Shown piece by piece: positions 1-7,257 of a DNA stretch of 64,000 bases. Position numbers and translations under genes: made by a program. The DNA is from Gemmatimonadaceae bacterium (GTDB lineage Bacteria > Gemmatimonadota > Gemmatimonadetes > Gemmatimonadales > Gemmatimonadaceae). Below the pieces are notes generated by a model, which was given only the letters and a program-made list of their open reading frames with translations, was not told the DNA's origin and made no database searches. Location of the stretch: positions 56,494-120,493 of the forward strand of contig JACVCD010000015.1 in assembly GCA_016742275.1 (NCBI GenBank), given 5' to 3'. Every line of letters begins with the position of its first letter. The first letter of the stretch is position 1.

Positions 1-400
1 TGGCCAAGTTCATGGCCACCGGTGCGATGGCTTCCGACACGTTCACCGCGACATCGTGTGCCATCTGTGCGAAAGGCGCAGCCGCCGCAGCAGCACGTGC
101 GCCGTCAGCAGCCATGCGGGCCGATGCACGCGCCATCTCGGCGATGGCCGTACGATCGATGCTCAGTTCGGCCGTGGCGCGCGCCAACTCATGCGCCGCG
201 CGATCCATTTCGTATTCGAAGCCGTTCCACGACTTGGCGGTCGGCGTCGGACGCGGTGCTGGTGCTACGACCGGCGCCTTGGCGGGAGCCGGCGGACGGG
301 GCGGCGTACGAGTCTCACCAGCCTGTGCAGCGAGTGGTGCAACAATGGTGAACGCGGCCGCACCGGCCAACGTCGTCACCAGATTCTTCACGTTGAACAT
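1..400 (-). CDS. Partial secreted hypothetical protein, Ala-rich
   Basis: The gene starts at 400 and runs off the left edge, so only the first 133 residues are visible. The N-terminus (MFNVKNLVTTLAGAAAFTIV, then APLAAQA) looks like a Sec signal peptide. It is followed by a Pro/Ala-rich linker and a helical Ala/Arg/Met-rich segment. The start codon overlaps the stop of the anti-sigma-like gene (shared ATGA at 397-402), and GGAGGAGAC lies just upstream, so the start is well supported. The linkage suggests it is the envelope target or partner of the sigma/anti-sigma pair. I recognise no family. Confidence 0.75.
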   Translation of the reverse strand, partial: MFNVKNLVTTLAGAAAFTIVAPLAAQAGETRTPPRPPAPAKAPVVAPAPRPTPTAKSWNGFEYEMDRAAHELARATAELSIDRTAIAEMARASARMAADGARAAAAAAPFAQMAHDVAVNVSEAIAPVAMNLA

Positions 401-1233
401 CAGTCTCCTCCGTAGATGGCATCGGCGGGACCCGCCGACGCCGTGACGACCGCGCGAACGCGGGTCAGAAGATCAGTTTCCTGTAGTGTTTCCTGCGGTG
501 CCCGCTGCGTTTCCGGCGCACTGCCGCGCGCCTGAATGACTTGCACGAGCACGAGTTCAAGATCCTGCAGCAGTCGCCGCGTGCGTTCATCGCGCAACTG
601 CGGTTGATCAAGCAGCAGACGGGTTGTGGACAGCAGCTCCTTGGCCAGCGGCGTCAGATTGGCCGCAGCGTTTGGCGCTCCACCATCACCAACCGTCGTC
701 AGGAGAGATACGGTGCGCGCGAGATGCTCCTGCATGGCGACATGCGCCGGATCATCGCGCCGCGACTGTGCCAGTGAATCGGCCAAGGCAACAGTGGCCG
801 AGCTGTCGACACCGAGTGGCTTCCCGGCCGGTGCCGACGGCAGGCTGAGGCGACCAATCGCCACACCTGCTACCAGCACGGCTGCCAGTCCTGCTGCCTG
901 GCGGGACCAGCGCGACCACCGCGACACGGGCAGCGCAATGATCTGCGCGCCTTCAGTCTGGGCTATCGCCTGCGAATGCGACGTCGCATCCGCAACAGAG
1001 GCACTCGATGGACCGCCCACCACATTTGATGCACCCGACGAGTTGCGAGCCCGCGCAATGCGCGCCCACATCATGTCTCGCGGCACTTCGATCGATGCAT
1101 CGAGTTCGTCGGCCGCATCCCGTGCCAACTCGAGCATCCAGGGCTCGAGTGTGACTTCGGTTGGAGGGTTCGACTCGTCGTGCATCGGATCGTGTGGTGG
1201 TTGTGGCTGAGAATTTTCCGGATGATAGATCAT
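400..1233 (-). CDS. Membrane-anchored anti-sigma-factor-like protein
   Basis: This 277-residue protein sits directly downstream of an ECF sigma gene and overlaps it by four bases (ATGA at 1230-1233), the usual place for an anti-sigma factor. A hydrophilic N-terminal region of about 110 residues would be cytoplasmic. One hydrophobic segment follows (around residues 112-131, QAAGLAAVLVAGVAIGRLSL), then an Ala/Leu/Arg-rich, probably helical C-terminal domain. No HxxxCxxC zinc anti-sigma motif is visible. The role is inferred from position and topology, not from a recognised domain. Confidence 0.65.
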   Translation of the reverse strand: MIYHPENSQPQPPHDPMHDESNPPTEVTLEPWMLELARDAADELDASIEVPRDMMWARIARARNSSGASNVVGGPSSASVADATSHSQAIAQTEGAQIIALPVSRWSRWSRQAAGLAAVLVAGVAIGRLSLPSAPAGKPLGVDSSATVALADSLAQSRRDDPAHVAMQEHLARTVSLLTTVGDGGAPNAAANLTPLAKELLSTTRLLLDQPQLRDERTRRLLQDLELVLVQVIQARGSAPETQRAPQETLQETDLLTRVRAVVTASAGPADAIYGGD

Positions 1234-1862
1234 GCTGACTCCTTGCCGAGCGACGCGGCTGCGTGGGACTGTGGAGCAAACGCTGCCAACGCGCTACGCA
1301 ACTTCTCTCTGGCACGAAAGAGCTGGGATTTGCTGGTGCCGACGGCACACCCAAGCGCCTCACTGATCTCTTCGTGCGTGAATCCTTCGACATCATGCAT
1401 CACGAACACTCGCCGGGTTCCTTCCGGTAGCGCAGCAATCGCCGATTTCAATCGCGACTTGAGATCAGGATCGCTGTGTTCGGAGGAACGCACCGCCACC
1501 GTCGTGGCGTCATCGAGCGGCGCGGCAAACGCTTCACGGCGTTTGTGGGTGCGAAGCCCGTTCAGCGTGATCGATACGGCGATCGCATGGAGCCAGCTCG
1601 ACAACGCCGCATCACCGCGGAATTGATCGAGTCGACTGAAGGCCCGCAGGAACGTGTCCTGGGTCCACTCCTGAGCAAGCTCGGGGCGACCGCACATCCG
1701 GAGGATGAGGCGGTAGACCCGGTCCACGTGCCGATCGTAGAAGAGCCGTTCCGCTGCAGGGTCGCCCGACCGGAGTCGGTCGAGCATTTCTGCATCGGTC
1801 AGCGGCGCTGTCACTGGCGCGGCCACGTGCCGGAGGCTGTCGTCATATCGTTGCGCATGCAT
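1230..1862 (-). CDS. ECF-family RNA polymerase sigma factor
   Basis: The 210-residue product has the two-domain layout of extracytoplasmic-function sigma factors. Region 2 lies at about residues 28-95 (DPAAERLFYDRHVDRVYRLI, then WTQDTFLRAF) and region 4 at about 135-190 (LPEGTRRVFVMHDVEGFTHE, then a helix-turn-helix). It directs core polymerase to a dedicated promoter set. It is the first gene of a coupled three-gene operon with an anti-sigma-like and a secreted protein. The signal it answers to is unknown; an envelope cue is inferred from the partners. Confidence 0.92.
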   Translation of the reverse strand: MHAQRYDDSLRHVAAPVTAPLTDAEMLDRLRSGDPAAERLFYDRHVDRVYRLILRMCGRPELAQEWTQDTFLRAFSRLDQFRGDAALSSWLHAIAVSITLNGLRTHKRREAFAAPLDDATTVAVRSSEHSDPDLKSRLKSAIAALPEGTRRVFVMHDVEGFTHEEISEALGCAVGTSKSQLFRAREKLRSALAAFAPQSHAAASLGKESA

Positions 1863-1902
1863 GTGCGCCCTAATGACAGCGGGTCATTCCGAAAGGGTTG
1901 CA

Positions 1903-1985
1903 TTGAGTTCTGAGATTTGAGTTCTGAGGTTTGAGTCGTGCGGAGTACGGCAACAAATCACGACTCAAACCACTTCAGAGCCCCT
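1903..1985. repeat. Tandem 14-bp word plus 13-bp perfect inverted repeat
   Basis: Two tandem copies of TTGAGTTCTGAG(A/G)T at 1903-1930 run into an inverted repeat. GGTTTGAGTCGTG at 1928-1940 pairs perfectly with CACGACTCAAACC at 1959-1971 across an 18-nt loop. The right side continues with weaker complementarity (TTCAGAG, TTCAAACC) to the stop codon of the minus-strand gene ending at 1986. The position suggests a transcription end for that gene, but there is no clean U-tract. Confidence 0.7.
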
Positions 1986-2690
1986 TCAAACCTCGTCGCG
2001 CCGCTCAACGGTCTCGCGAGTGTACACCGGAACCGGGATGGGCTGCGCTGCGCCCTGGCCCAGCTGCCGACTCTGGTCCCCCATGACGCGGGTCAGAAAG
2101 CGCTGTCCTTCACCAATCCGCTCGACCTCGAGAGCGATGGACTCCACCGCCTGCCCCATCTGCTCGAGGCGATCGGTGACTTCACGTGGAACAGGCGCGA
2201 CCACAGTGGCCCCACGCTTCCAGATACGCCGGGCAAATGCCACTGCGATGGGCATCAGCACGAAGATGGTGAACACGATCGGAATCATGAACACTTCTTC
2301 CGGTGGTCCTGAGCGCCGCGGCGGTGGCGGCGGCGGTACAATGGCACCGGGAATGGCGGCGGCTCGGGCGACGGCCAAATCGGCCTGCGCGATTTGCGTT
2401 TCCAGCGAGCTGATACGCGCATCGGTCTCTTTCAGTCGCGCTTCAATACCCGGTCGCTCGGCCCCGGTCATCTCCTCTGAACGCAGGTCGCGAGAGAGAT
2501 CCTGACGCTGGTCTTCGAGTCGATCGAGCTGGTTACGCAGTTCCTTGCGCTGATTGACCAGCCCCTCATAGATGGCGGAGGCTGATGCCGGCGACTCACC
2601 TGTCTGGGTTAGCGTCGATACGTCGACAACCGTTGCAGGCGGAGCCGGAGGGGCGGGCGGAGCGGGTGGCTGAATCACGTCTGGCAGCAT
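1986..2690 (-). CDS. Coiled-coil single-pass membrane protein, unknown function
   Basis: This 234-residue protein begins with a Pro/Ala-rich stretch. A long heptad-like coiled coil follows (about residues 40-105, rich in Leu, Glu, Arg and Gln), then a proline run and one transmembrane segment (FMIPIVFTIFVLMPIAVAFA, about 132-152). The cytoplasmic-looking tail has a second helical stretch. The start at 2690 is the first ATG of the frame. I recognise no family; the design suggests a membrane-tethered scaffold. It appears to be transcribed alone and ends in the repeat hairpin at 1928-1971. Confidence 0.7.
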   Translation of the reverse strand: MLPDVIQPPAPPAPPAPPATVVDVSTLTQTGESPASASAIYEGLVNQRKELRNQLDRLEDQRQDLSRDLRSEEMTGAERPGIEARLKETDARISSLETQIAQADLAVARAAAIPGAIVPPPPPPRRSGPPEEVFMIPIVFTIFVLMPIAVAFARRIWKRGATVVAPVPREVTDRLEQMGQAVESIALEVERIGEGQRFLTRVMGDQSRQLGQGAAQPIPVPVYTRETVERRDEV

Positions 2691-2750
2691 GGTGCCCCTA
2701 CGTTCGGAGCGTGAGGCGGTTTCGGCAACCGCAGATCGGAATCAGATGTG

Positions 2751-2775
2751 GATCAGATCCCAATCGGATCTGATC
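2751..2775 (-). terminator. Perfect 10-bp hairpin at the end of the merC-like gene
   Basis: GATCAGATCC at 2751-2760 pairs perfectly with GGATCTGATC at 2766-2775 across a 5-nt loop and overlaps the stop codon of the gene ending at 2774. There is no strong U-tract, so this is a probable rather than canonical terminator. Confidence 0.55.
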
Positions 2776-3178
2776 AGGCGCTCGTGGCGATGAGGCGGGA
2801 GTTCCTCCAATGTGCCCGAATTACCGCGGCCGCCCCAACCATGACGATCCCCGCCTCGATGAGTGCCGACGGTGCCATTGGACGAACAACCAGCAGAACC
2901 AGCATGCCGGCGGAAAACCAGAGCAATGGGGCGTACGATCGATGTCGTCGGAGCGCCGAGCCGAGACTGAACACGCCCAGCAGTACGGCCAGTCCGAGAA
3001 AGACCTGCTCCACGATAGGAGCTGCGAAGCCGGCCACGCCGAGCGCCGACAGGACACCCATGAAAAGGGCTGACACGGCGCAGTGCAAGGCACAAAGGGT
3101 GCTGGTGGCAATCCCAATCCGGTCCAGCCAGCTCGCGCCGGACGATTCCTGGTGATTGGCGAAGTGGGCGCAGTGCAT
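2774..3178 (-). CDS. MerC-domain inner-membrane protein
   Basis: This 134-residue protein has about four hydrophobic segments and the MerC-type signature near the N-terminus (LDRIGIATSTLCALHCAVSA, about residues 17-37), with Cys pairs in the first helix. MerC-family proteins move metal ions such as Hg(II) across the inner membrane. No other mer gene is present. An operator-like box lies 9 bp upstream of the start (3187-3207) and matches one in front of zinc-related genes, so a role in zinc or soft-metal handling is my inference. Confidence 0.8.
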   Translation of the reverse strand: MHCAHFANHQESSGASWLDRIGIATSTLCALHCAVSALFMGVLSALGVAGFAAPIVEQVFLGLAVLLGVFSLGSALRRHRSYAPLLWFSAGMLVLLVVRPMAPSALIEAGIVMVGAAAVIRAHWRNSRLIATSA

Positions 3179-3186
3179 GGCGTTTA

Positions 3187-3207
3187 TGATATTGTGTTCT
3201 CATATCC
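3187..3207. promoter_or_regulatory. Zur/Fur-like operator candidate, copy 1
   Basis: TGATATTGTGTTCTCATATC begins at 3187 and contains GATAT-N9-ATATC. It agrees with the box at 8760-8780 at 16 of 21 positions and is related to the box at 11740-11760. It lies 9 bp before the merC-like start and in the shared region upstream of L31. The regulator is inferred to be the Fur-family protein encoded at 12529. Confidence 0.55.
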
Positions 3208-3399
3208 ATTTCAAGCGGGATATTCAATCAGCGGCTGGGACGCTTGACCTTGGTACCGGTCTCTGGCAGATATAGAGGCTCGCCGATAGTGGCGAGCGGT
3301 GCTTGAATCGCAGTGGTCCGGGGTCCGGACCCAGAGCAAGCATCTTTCCATTCAAGAACGCGCTCACCGCCGGCAATGGTGGCGCATGCTGGAGCTACC

Positions 3400-3645
3400 A
3401 TGGCCCGAGAAGGCATTCATCCGCCGTACCACCCGGTCGTGTTCAAGGACGCGTCCACGGGTGCGCTGGTCCTGACGCGTTCGACGATGACGAGCGAAAC
3501 GAAGATCAAGCTCGAAGACGGCAACGAGTATCCGCTCATCCTGCTCGAAATCACGAGCGACTCGCATCCGTTCTACACGGGCACGCAGCGTCTCATCGAC
3601 ACGCAGGGTCGCGTCGACAAGTTCAAGAAGCGCTACGGCCGCTGA
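3400..3645 (+). CDS. rpmE2: 50S ribosomal protein L31 type B (zinc-free)
   Basis: This 81-residue protein is a full-length type B L31 ([17 protein letters not shown], then [20 protein letters not shown] and FKKRYGR). The zinc-binding cysteines of type A L31 are absent: the protein has no Cys. In many bacteria this paralogue replaces the zinc form under zinc starvation and is Zur-repressed. Its place beside a Zur-like box and other zinc genes fits that role. The start at 3400 is chosen because GGAG at 3391-3394 precedes it at proper distance and the family begins there, although the frame is open upstream. A strong terminator follows. Confidence 0.93.
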   Translation: MAREGIHPPYHPVVFKDASTGALVLTRSTMTSETKIKLEDGNEYPLILLEITSDSHPFYTGTQRLIDTQGRVDKFKKRYGR

Positions 3646-3670
3646 GTTCAGGCGCCAGGTTTGTAATACG

Positions 3671-3705
3671 AACGCCCCGGACGATGTCCGGGGCGTTTTG
3701 TTTTC
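3671..3705 (+). terminator. Rho-independent terminator after L31
   Basis: AACGCCCCGGAC pairs with GTCCGGGGCGTT across a single-base-to-trinucleotide loop and is followed by TTTGTTTTCTTTC. A GC-rich stem with a T-rich tail, 25 bp after the L31 stop, is a textbook intrinsic terminator. Confidence 0.92.
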
Positions 3706-3719
3706 TTTCGCAAACTTTC

Positions 3720-3770
3720 ACTGTTGACTGAAAACTGAATTACTGGCCACTGCAGTTTTCAGTTGTCAGT
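3720..3770. repeat. ACTG/CAGT-word inverted repeat
   Basis: Left arm ACTGTTGACTGAAAACTG (3720-3737) and right arm CAGTTTTCAGTTGTCAGT (3753-3770) form an imperfect 18-bp stem with ten perfect pairs next to the loop. More CAGTG/ACTGG words surround it. It lies between the convergent ends of L31 and copD and may terminate the copper operon on the minus strand. Confidence 0.6.
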
Positions 3771-3804
3771 GCACAGTGTCGAGTGCAAGTGCGCTAACCG
3801 CAGT

Positions 3805-4653
3805 TCACTCCCCCGGCGGCGCAGTTCCCGTCAATGTCGCAGTAACCAACAGCACCCAAGCAGCCATGCCAAGTTCAATGACCACGCTGCGACCCGCTGC
3901 CAACTGTCCGCGTGCGATACGCGTGCGCTGACGTGCGCCGATGGCGAGGACGATGGCCACCATGATCGACTTCACGATCAGCATCTGTCCGTATGGGCTG
4001 TTCACAATCACGGCCGGCGCGTGCCCAACAAGAATGCGTGCACCGCTGGCCAGACCAGTCAGCACAGCGAGCGGTGCCATGATCGTGGCGAGTCCACTGA
4101 AATCACGCCACGCCGCTTCAGGCGAGTAGAAGCCAGGCTGACGAGTGGCCAGCCACGTCACCAACAGTCCACCAATCCACGCACCAATGGACAACACGTG
4201 TGCCGCATCGAGCACACGAGCACCAATCGGCCAGCGCATATCACTCGCGGCGTGACCGAGACCGCCCATGGCGATGGCAACCGCTGCTGCCAGCACGGTG
4301 AGCAACCAGGCATTGCGCCGCGTCATGCGTAGCGGCAACACGATGGCGGTGGCAACGGTGCTCACCGCCAGTATACGAAAACCACGTCCCCACCCAGTCT
4401 CGTTGATGAGCGACGGCAGATCGCGCCACGTCATCTCGAGCGCCATCATCTGAGACCGCAGCAACAGGGTCGGCGCCGCGATCAACGCAATGATGCCGAA
4501 CCAGGCGAGCGCACGAATGGCGCGCGTTTGATGAATCGTTCCCGCCGCCGAACGCCAGTGCTCGTGACGAAGGGCTTGTAGTGCCCGTCCCATCGCCACG
4601 AGTGCACCGACATACAACAGCGCACGTGTCCAGACCAGCGCGCCCTCCGACAT
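3805..4653 (-). CDS. copD: CopD-family copper transport membrane protein
   Basis: This 282-residue polytopic protein has about eight hydrophobic segments and conserved His residues within or near helices (GGLGHAASDMRWP; LDAAHVLSIGAWIGGLL; GARILVGHAPAV), typical of the CopD/PcoD domain. The family moves copper across the inner membrane, usually importing it with CopC. It starts three bases after copC ends and is the last gene of an mbnP-mbnH-copC-copD operon on the minus strand. Copper import is the likeliest direction, but it is not proven by sequence. Confidence 0.88.
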   Translation of the reverse strand: MSEGALVWTRALLYVGALVAMGRALQALRHEHWRSAAGTIHQTRAIRALAWFGIIALIAAPTLLLRSQMMALEMTWRDLPSLINETGWGRGFRILAVSTVATAIVLPLRMTRRNAWLLTVLAAAVAIAMGGLGHAASDMRWPIGARVLDAAHVLSIGAWIGGLLVTWLATRQPGFYSPEAAWRDFSGLATIMAPLAVLTGLASGARILVGHAPAVIVNSPYGQMLIVKSIMVAIVLAIGARQRTRIARGQLAAGRSVVIELGMAAWVLLVTATLTGTAPPGE

Positions 4654-4656
4654 GGA

Positions 4657-5043
4657 TCAGTGGCCCTTGTGTACGCTGAACGCAAACACGCCATCGACCA
4701 CATGTCCGTCCTTGGACATCGCCTTCCAGGTCACCGTGTACTTGCCGTCGCCCGGCGGCGTAGTGAAGGTGCCAACCACGGGATCATCGGCCTTCGCTCC
4801 ACGCGTGAGCTTGGCCACACCAACGGCAGCTCCCTTGGCGTCGACGACGCTGATCTTCGTAGCGGGCAAGTCCGCCGGTTCGCTCAACCAGAGACGCACG
4901 GCATCCGGCGAGGTGGTCAGTGTGGTGTCCTTGCCCGGGAACGACGCCTTGAGACGCAAATGCGGAATGCGCGCCGCGCCAGCCAGGGCCGGAAGTGCAA
5001 CAGCAGCAGCGATTACAGGAATAAGAAAACGTGAGCGGCTCAT
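4657..5043 (-). CDS. copC: CopC-domain periplasmic copper-binding protein
   Basis: This 128-residue protein has a signal peptide (RFLIPVIAAAVALPALAGAA) and a CopC beta-barrel. The mature N-terminus begins near ARIPHLRL, and the C-terminus carries SKDGHVVDGVFAFSVHKGH. His near the mature N-terminus and the Asp/His pair near the C-terminus correspond to the Cu(II) site of CopC. Its start overlaps the mbnH stop (ATGA, 5040-5043), and copD follows directly. It probably binds periplasmic Cu(II) and works with CopD. Confidence 0.9.
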   Translation of the reverse strand: MSRSRFLIPVIAAAVALPALAGAARIPHLRLKASFPGKDTTLTTSPDAVRLWLSEPADLPATKISVVDAKGAAVGVAKLTRGAKADDPVVGTFTTPPGDGKYTVTWKAMSKDGHVVDGVFAFSVHKGH

Positions 5044-6203
5044 CGAACGGGTCTCCAGGGGTTGGTGAAGCGTGGATCGCGAAGAAACGTGCTGTCAGTG
5101 AGACTGCGAAGGAAGGCCACGAGATCACGTTTCTCCTGCGCCGTGAGTCCCATGGGCTTGATGAATTCACTCTTGAGCGGACTGTCCGCTCCTATCCCGG
5201 CGTTCGGTCCCGTTTTCACGGTACGTCCGCCGGCATCATAGTGCTCGAGAACGTCCTCGAGCGTCGCCACCGACCCGTCATGCATGTACGGTGCGGTGAC
5301 CGCGATGTTCCGAAGTGAGGGCGCCTTGAAGCGTCCCATGTCTTCGTCGCTATGTGTGACCGAGTGCACACCAGTGTTTGGTGCGGGATACCCGCCCTGC
5401 CCGTCGATGTTGTAGAGCGCCGTGTTGTGGAACTCGACTTCGACAAAGCCCTTGCCGACGTAGTTCACAGTGCCGGTAAAGTTGAACCCGCCGTGACAGT
5501 GAAAGCACTCGGTCTTCTCGCTGAAGAACAGCTCTTCACCACGACGCGCCGATGCCGTGATGGCCGTGCTTCGACCGTTCTTGTACGTGTCGTATGGCGA
5601 ACGTCCGCTGATGAGTGTGCGCTGGAAACTGGCAATCGCTTTCACGATGTGATCCAGTGACACGGCATCGCTGGCGCCGGGGTACGCGGCTGCAAACAGC
5701 GTGGCGTAGCGTGGTTCCTTTCGCACACGCTGCAGCATGCCGACTTCATCGCCGGACAATCCGAGCTCGACCGGATCTTCGCCAAACATCGGAACCAACG
5801 CCTGCTTCTCCAGCGTGGTCATGAGTGGGTTGGCCCATGTGAGCGCCGGACTGTACGCCACATTCGCCAGCGACATGCTGCCACGCGGATGCACCTCTCC
5901 GGTGGAACCCACACCACGCGGCAACGCGTCGGCAAACGCACGCGACTGCACATGGCAACTGGCACAGCTGAATGTGCCGTTGCCCGACAATCGTGTGTCG
6001 TAGAACAGGTGCCGCCCCAGTTCGACCTTGGCATCGGTCATAGGATTGTCCGCCGGTACGACAGGCTCGGGAAATCCTTGCGGCAGATTCCAGCGATACC
6101 GTGCCGCCGGTGGCTGTGCGTTGATGGATGTCACCTTGTGCATGGCTGCCAGGACCAGCAGCGGCGCAAAGCCCCACAGCCACGGTCTCACCGGCCTCTT
6201 CAC
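5040..6203 (-). CDS. mbnH: MbnH-like di-heme cytochrome c peroxidase (MauG family)
   Basis: This 387-residue exported protein has two CxxCH heme sites (CASCH at about residue 80 and CFHCH at about 236) in a cytochrome c peroxidase/MauG fold. A distal Met/His region (APYMHDGSVATLEDVLEHYD) is typical of the family. It overlaps the MbnP-like gene by four bases. In characterised MbnP/MbnH pairs the di-heme enzyme oxidises a Trp of MbnP to kynurenine, which creates a copper site. The pairing here makes that role more likely than peroxide detoxification. No methanobactin precursor is visible. Confidence 0.85.
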   Translation of the reverse strand: MKRPVRPWLWGFAPLLVLAAMHKVTSINAQPPAARYRWNLPQGFPEPVVPADNPMTDAKVELGRHLFYDTRLSGNGTFSCASCHVQSRAFADALPRGVGSTGEVHPRGSMSLANVAYSPALTWANPLMTTLEKQALVPMFGEDPVELGLSGDEVGMLQRVRKEPRYATLFAAAYPGASDAVSLDHIVKAIASFQRTLISGRSPYDTYKNGRSTAITASARRGEELFFSEKTECFHCHGGFNFTGTVNYVGKGFVEVEFHNTALYNIDGQGGYPAPNTGVHSVTHSDEDMGRFKAPSLRNIAVTAPYMHDGSVATLEDVLEHYDAGGRTVKTGPNAGIGADSPLKSEFIKPMGLTAQEKRDLVAFLRSLTDSTFLRDPRFTNPWRPVR

Positions 6204-7135
6204 GGCGCGCCGCCCTGCACTGCGGATGTCAGCCTGCCAACACGAAAGAACGGCGGCGTATCGGCGCCGGTGCTGCTCGGATGCGAAAGTCCAAGTGATG
6301 CAAAGAGACCGCCACAGTCCGCATCATTCGGGGCGGACATGCAGCCTTGAGCTGTTTGCGGCTGATTCCGGCGCACATCGCTCCGCGAGAGCAATGCAGC
6401 GAGATCCGCGATCACCACATCACGACTCGGATCAAAATTCGAGAGGCGCACATCCGCGCGATTGGGCTGAGCGCAGCTCTTGGGGGACTTGGCACCGGCT
6501 TCTCCCGTGCAGCCGGCGCTACCCAGATGCACCATCCATCCAGTTGCAGCGGAGTCGCCCTGCGTGGTGCGCATATCGACGCGCAGAAACTTGTAGCCAC
6601 CGTTCCACGACCAGAACAACCGTGACAACGAGAGCGGTGCGGGCTGCGCGGCCAGATCGCCGTGATTGCGTGCGAAGGGCACACCGAGCGAAAAGGCTAC
6701 GCCCTTATAGTTGCCCGCAGGCGCAAGCACGGTGATTTCCTGTCGCAATTCAGGCGTGCCATTGGCGCAGGTGGCGGCACCGTTCTCAAAATCGAGTAAC
6801 GCGACATCGGTGTCCTGCCATGGCGCGATGGGTTGCATACGTGCACTCACCGTGTCGCCGTTGGCGCGCACCAGGCGGACGTTATGCACGTAGAAGCGGA
6901 AATCGCTGGCGGTGATGGTGGCGCGCGATGTGCCCACGCCCGCATAGCTCTTGCCGCATTCGAACGGCGTGTCACCAACCATGCCGCGCACACGCACTGT
7001 AACAGGAACCAACGAGTCTGCCGAAGCGGACGGCGTTTTCGGATGGCTCAATGTCATGCTGGAGGCCACATGCATGGCCGCGAAAAACAACGAGGCGGAT
7101 GCCATTGCTGATCGGAATGAGTATGTGGTATGCAT
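6200..7135 (-). CDS. mbnP: MbnP-like metallo-mystery-pair copper-binding protein
   Basis: From MHTTYS at 7135 the product is 311 residues, with a signal peptide ending near MHVASS. Family features are DFRFYVHNVRLV, PWQDTDVALLDFENG, SWNGGYKFLRVDM and GWMVHLGSAGC, with several Cys (FECG, TCANGT, GCTG, SCAQ) matching the four-Cys pattern of the family. MbnP binds copper in the periplasm after its partner MbnH oxidises a Trp. The frame is open further upstream, but those residues do not resemble a leader. It is first in the mbnP-mbnH-copC-copD operon. Confidence 0.87.
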   Translation of the reverse strand: MHTTYSFRSAMASASLFFAAMHVASSMTLSHPKTPSASADSLVPVTVRVRGMVGDTPFECGKSYAGVGTSRATITASDFRFYVHNVRLVRANGDTVSARMQPIAPWQDTDVALLDFENGAATCANGTPELRQEITVLAPAGNYKGVAFSLGVPFARNHGDLAAQPAPLSLSRLFWSWNGGYKFLRVDMRTTQGDSAATGWMVHLGSAGCTGEAGAKSPKSCAQPNRADVRLSNFDPSRDVVIADLAALLSRSDVRRNQPQTAQGCMSAPNDADCGGLFASLGLSHPSSTGADTPPFFRVGRLTSAVQGGAP

Positions 7136-7181
7136 CGACCGATCCGCGGAACTCGTGGAGTCGGTGATCCGGTGCGCGGCG

Positions 7182-7197
7182 GTGTAAAGACCTACAC
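7182..7197. promoter_or_regulatory. Short inverted repeat upstream of mbnP
   Basis: GTGTAAAGACCTACAC (5-bp arms, 6-bp spacer) lies about 47 bp upstream of the mbnP start. It is the only inverted repeat I see in the promoter region and could be a regulator site; no known copper box matches exactly. Confidence 0.3.
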
Positions 7198-7222
7198 GCA
7201 CATGTTTCGCGATGCATGAGGA

Positions 7223-7248
7223 GCCGAGTGCGATAGGCCGCACTCGGC
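7223..7248 (-). terminator. 10-bp perfect hairpin after the GTPase/His-rich operon
   Basis: GCCGAGTGCG (7223-7232) pairs perfectly with CGCACTCGGC (7239-7248) across a 6-nt loop, just after the stop of the minus-strand gene ending at 7258. No U-tract follows, so Rho assistance or a weak intrinsic stop is possible. It separates the upstream operon from the mbnP promoter. Confidence 0.65.
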
Positions 7249-7257
7249 GAACACGTA

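Noticed and set aside
2774..3178. A mercury-resistance operon
   Set aside because: Only a MerC-like protein is present, without merA, merT, merP or merR.
5040..7135. A complete methanobactin locus
   Set aside because: No precursor peptide, MbnB/MbnC or TonB receptor gene is visible; only the MbnP/MbnH pair is present.
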